DNA from: Caldimonas caldifontis
GTDB lineage: Bacteria; Pseudomonadota; Gammaproteobacteria; Burkholderiales; Burkholderiaceae_C
Assembly: GCF_002930615.1 (NCBI RefSeq)
Contig: NZ_PSNX01000020.1
Span: 1-35,803 of the forward strand
Direction of reading: 5' to 3'
Length of the DNA stretch: 35,803 bases
The translations under genes and the position numbers were made by a program. The notes under the pieces are model-generated. The model had not been told where the DNA came from. It worked only from the letters and a program-made list of their open reading frames with translations, and made no database searches. Positions 35,721-35,803 of the stretch are shown piece by piece (the stretch's first letter is position 1; each line of letters starts with the position of its first letter).

Positions 35721-35803
35721 GGGCGTGTTCACACTAATTGCGATGATGGTCGGGGCATTGGACACTTGGGGGCATGGAAATCACGCCCGAGCAATTCGCT
35801 GCC
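35721..35803 (+). mobile_element. Left end of an IS5-like insertion sequence (partial)
   Basis: Starting at GGGCGTGTTCACAC just after the slipin stop, the sequence changes character (CACTAATTGCG, less GC-rich). It leads into an ORF in the same direction at 35774 whose start resembles IS5-group transposases. The terminal GGGCGTG with flanking CTA suits an IS inverted repeat and its target, but the other end lies outside the window, so boundaries are estimates. Confidence 0.55.
35774..35803 (+). CDS. Transposase N-terminus (IS5-like, partial)
   Basis: An ATG preceded by TTGGGGGC opens ten codons reading MEITPEQFAA to the window edge. This start is like that of many proteobacterial IS5-family transposases (MEITxEQ...). 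Only the first residues are visible, so the family call leans on the upstream inverted-repeat-like end. Confidence 0.5.
   Translation, partial: MEITPEQFAA

Overview
The window looks like chromosome of a high-GC betaproteobacterium, most likely Burkholderiales. The basis is overall gene content and order: a HIT / DUF971 / UbiE / Tim44-like block, a fused DUF3683-FAD-FeS dehydrogenase, a ugpBAECQ operon, EpsE/EpsF/EpsG-type exopolysaccharide proteins and an NfeD-slipin pair. I cannot name the genus.

Layout. Bases 1-80 hold the tail of a plus-strand gene, followed by a strong terminator. Bases 150-7463 (minus strand) are a five-gene sugar-polymer block: polysaccharide deacetylase, GT2 glycosyltransferase, asparagine-synthase-type amidotransferase, GT4 glycosyltransferase and an OafA-type O-acyltransferase with SGNH domain. 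Bases 7691-9500 (plus strand) carry a two-gene unit: a small four-helix SMR/ArnF-like membrane protein and a HAD-UbiA fusion resembling decaprenyl-phosphate phosphoribosyltransferase. Bases 9514-19744 (minus strand) are a tightly packed nine-gene export and polymerisation operon: EpsE (outer-membrane export), EpsF (Wzz-like), EpsG (kinase-like ATPase), Wzy/ligase, Wzx, GT2, RgpF-like, GT-C glycosyltransferase and methyltransferase. Together these read as a Wzx/Wzy-type exopolysaccharide locus with acyl, deacetyl, amide and methyl decorations. No priming glycosyltransferase is present.

Bases 19962-28116 (minus strand) are housekeeping: the DUF3683/FAD/4Fe-4S/CCG dehydrogenase, HIT hydrolase, DUF971 protein, ubiquinone/menaquinone methyltransferase UbiE and a short Tim44-like protein. 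A two-partner-secretion transporter (TpsB) sits inside this block without a partner. Bases 28396-33383 (plus strand) are ugpB-ugpA-ugpE-ugpC-ugpQ, for uptake and breakdown of glycerol-3-phosphate and its diesters. Bases 33513-35710 are a long NfeD protease and a stomatin/slipin protein. The last ~80 bases appear to be the left end of an IS5-like insertion sequence.

The most interesting possibility is a polyprenyl-phosphate-pentose module. The HAD-UbiA fusion would make the lipid-linked sugar, the SMR-like protein could flip it, and the GT-C enzyme at the end of the neighbouring convergent operon could add the sugar to the exported polymer. This is inference from domain content and position. 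All sequence calls were made by reading motifs; no database search was run.
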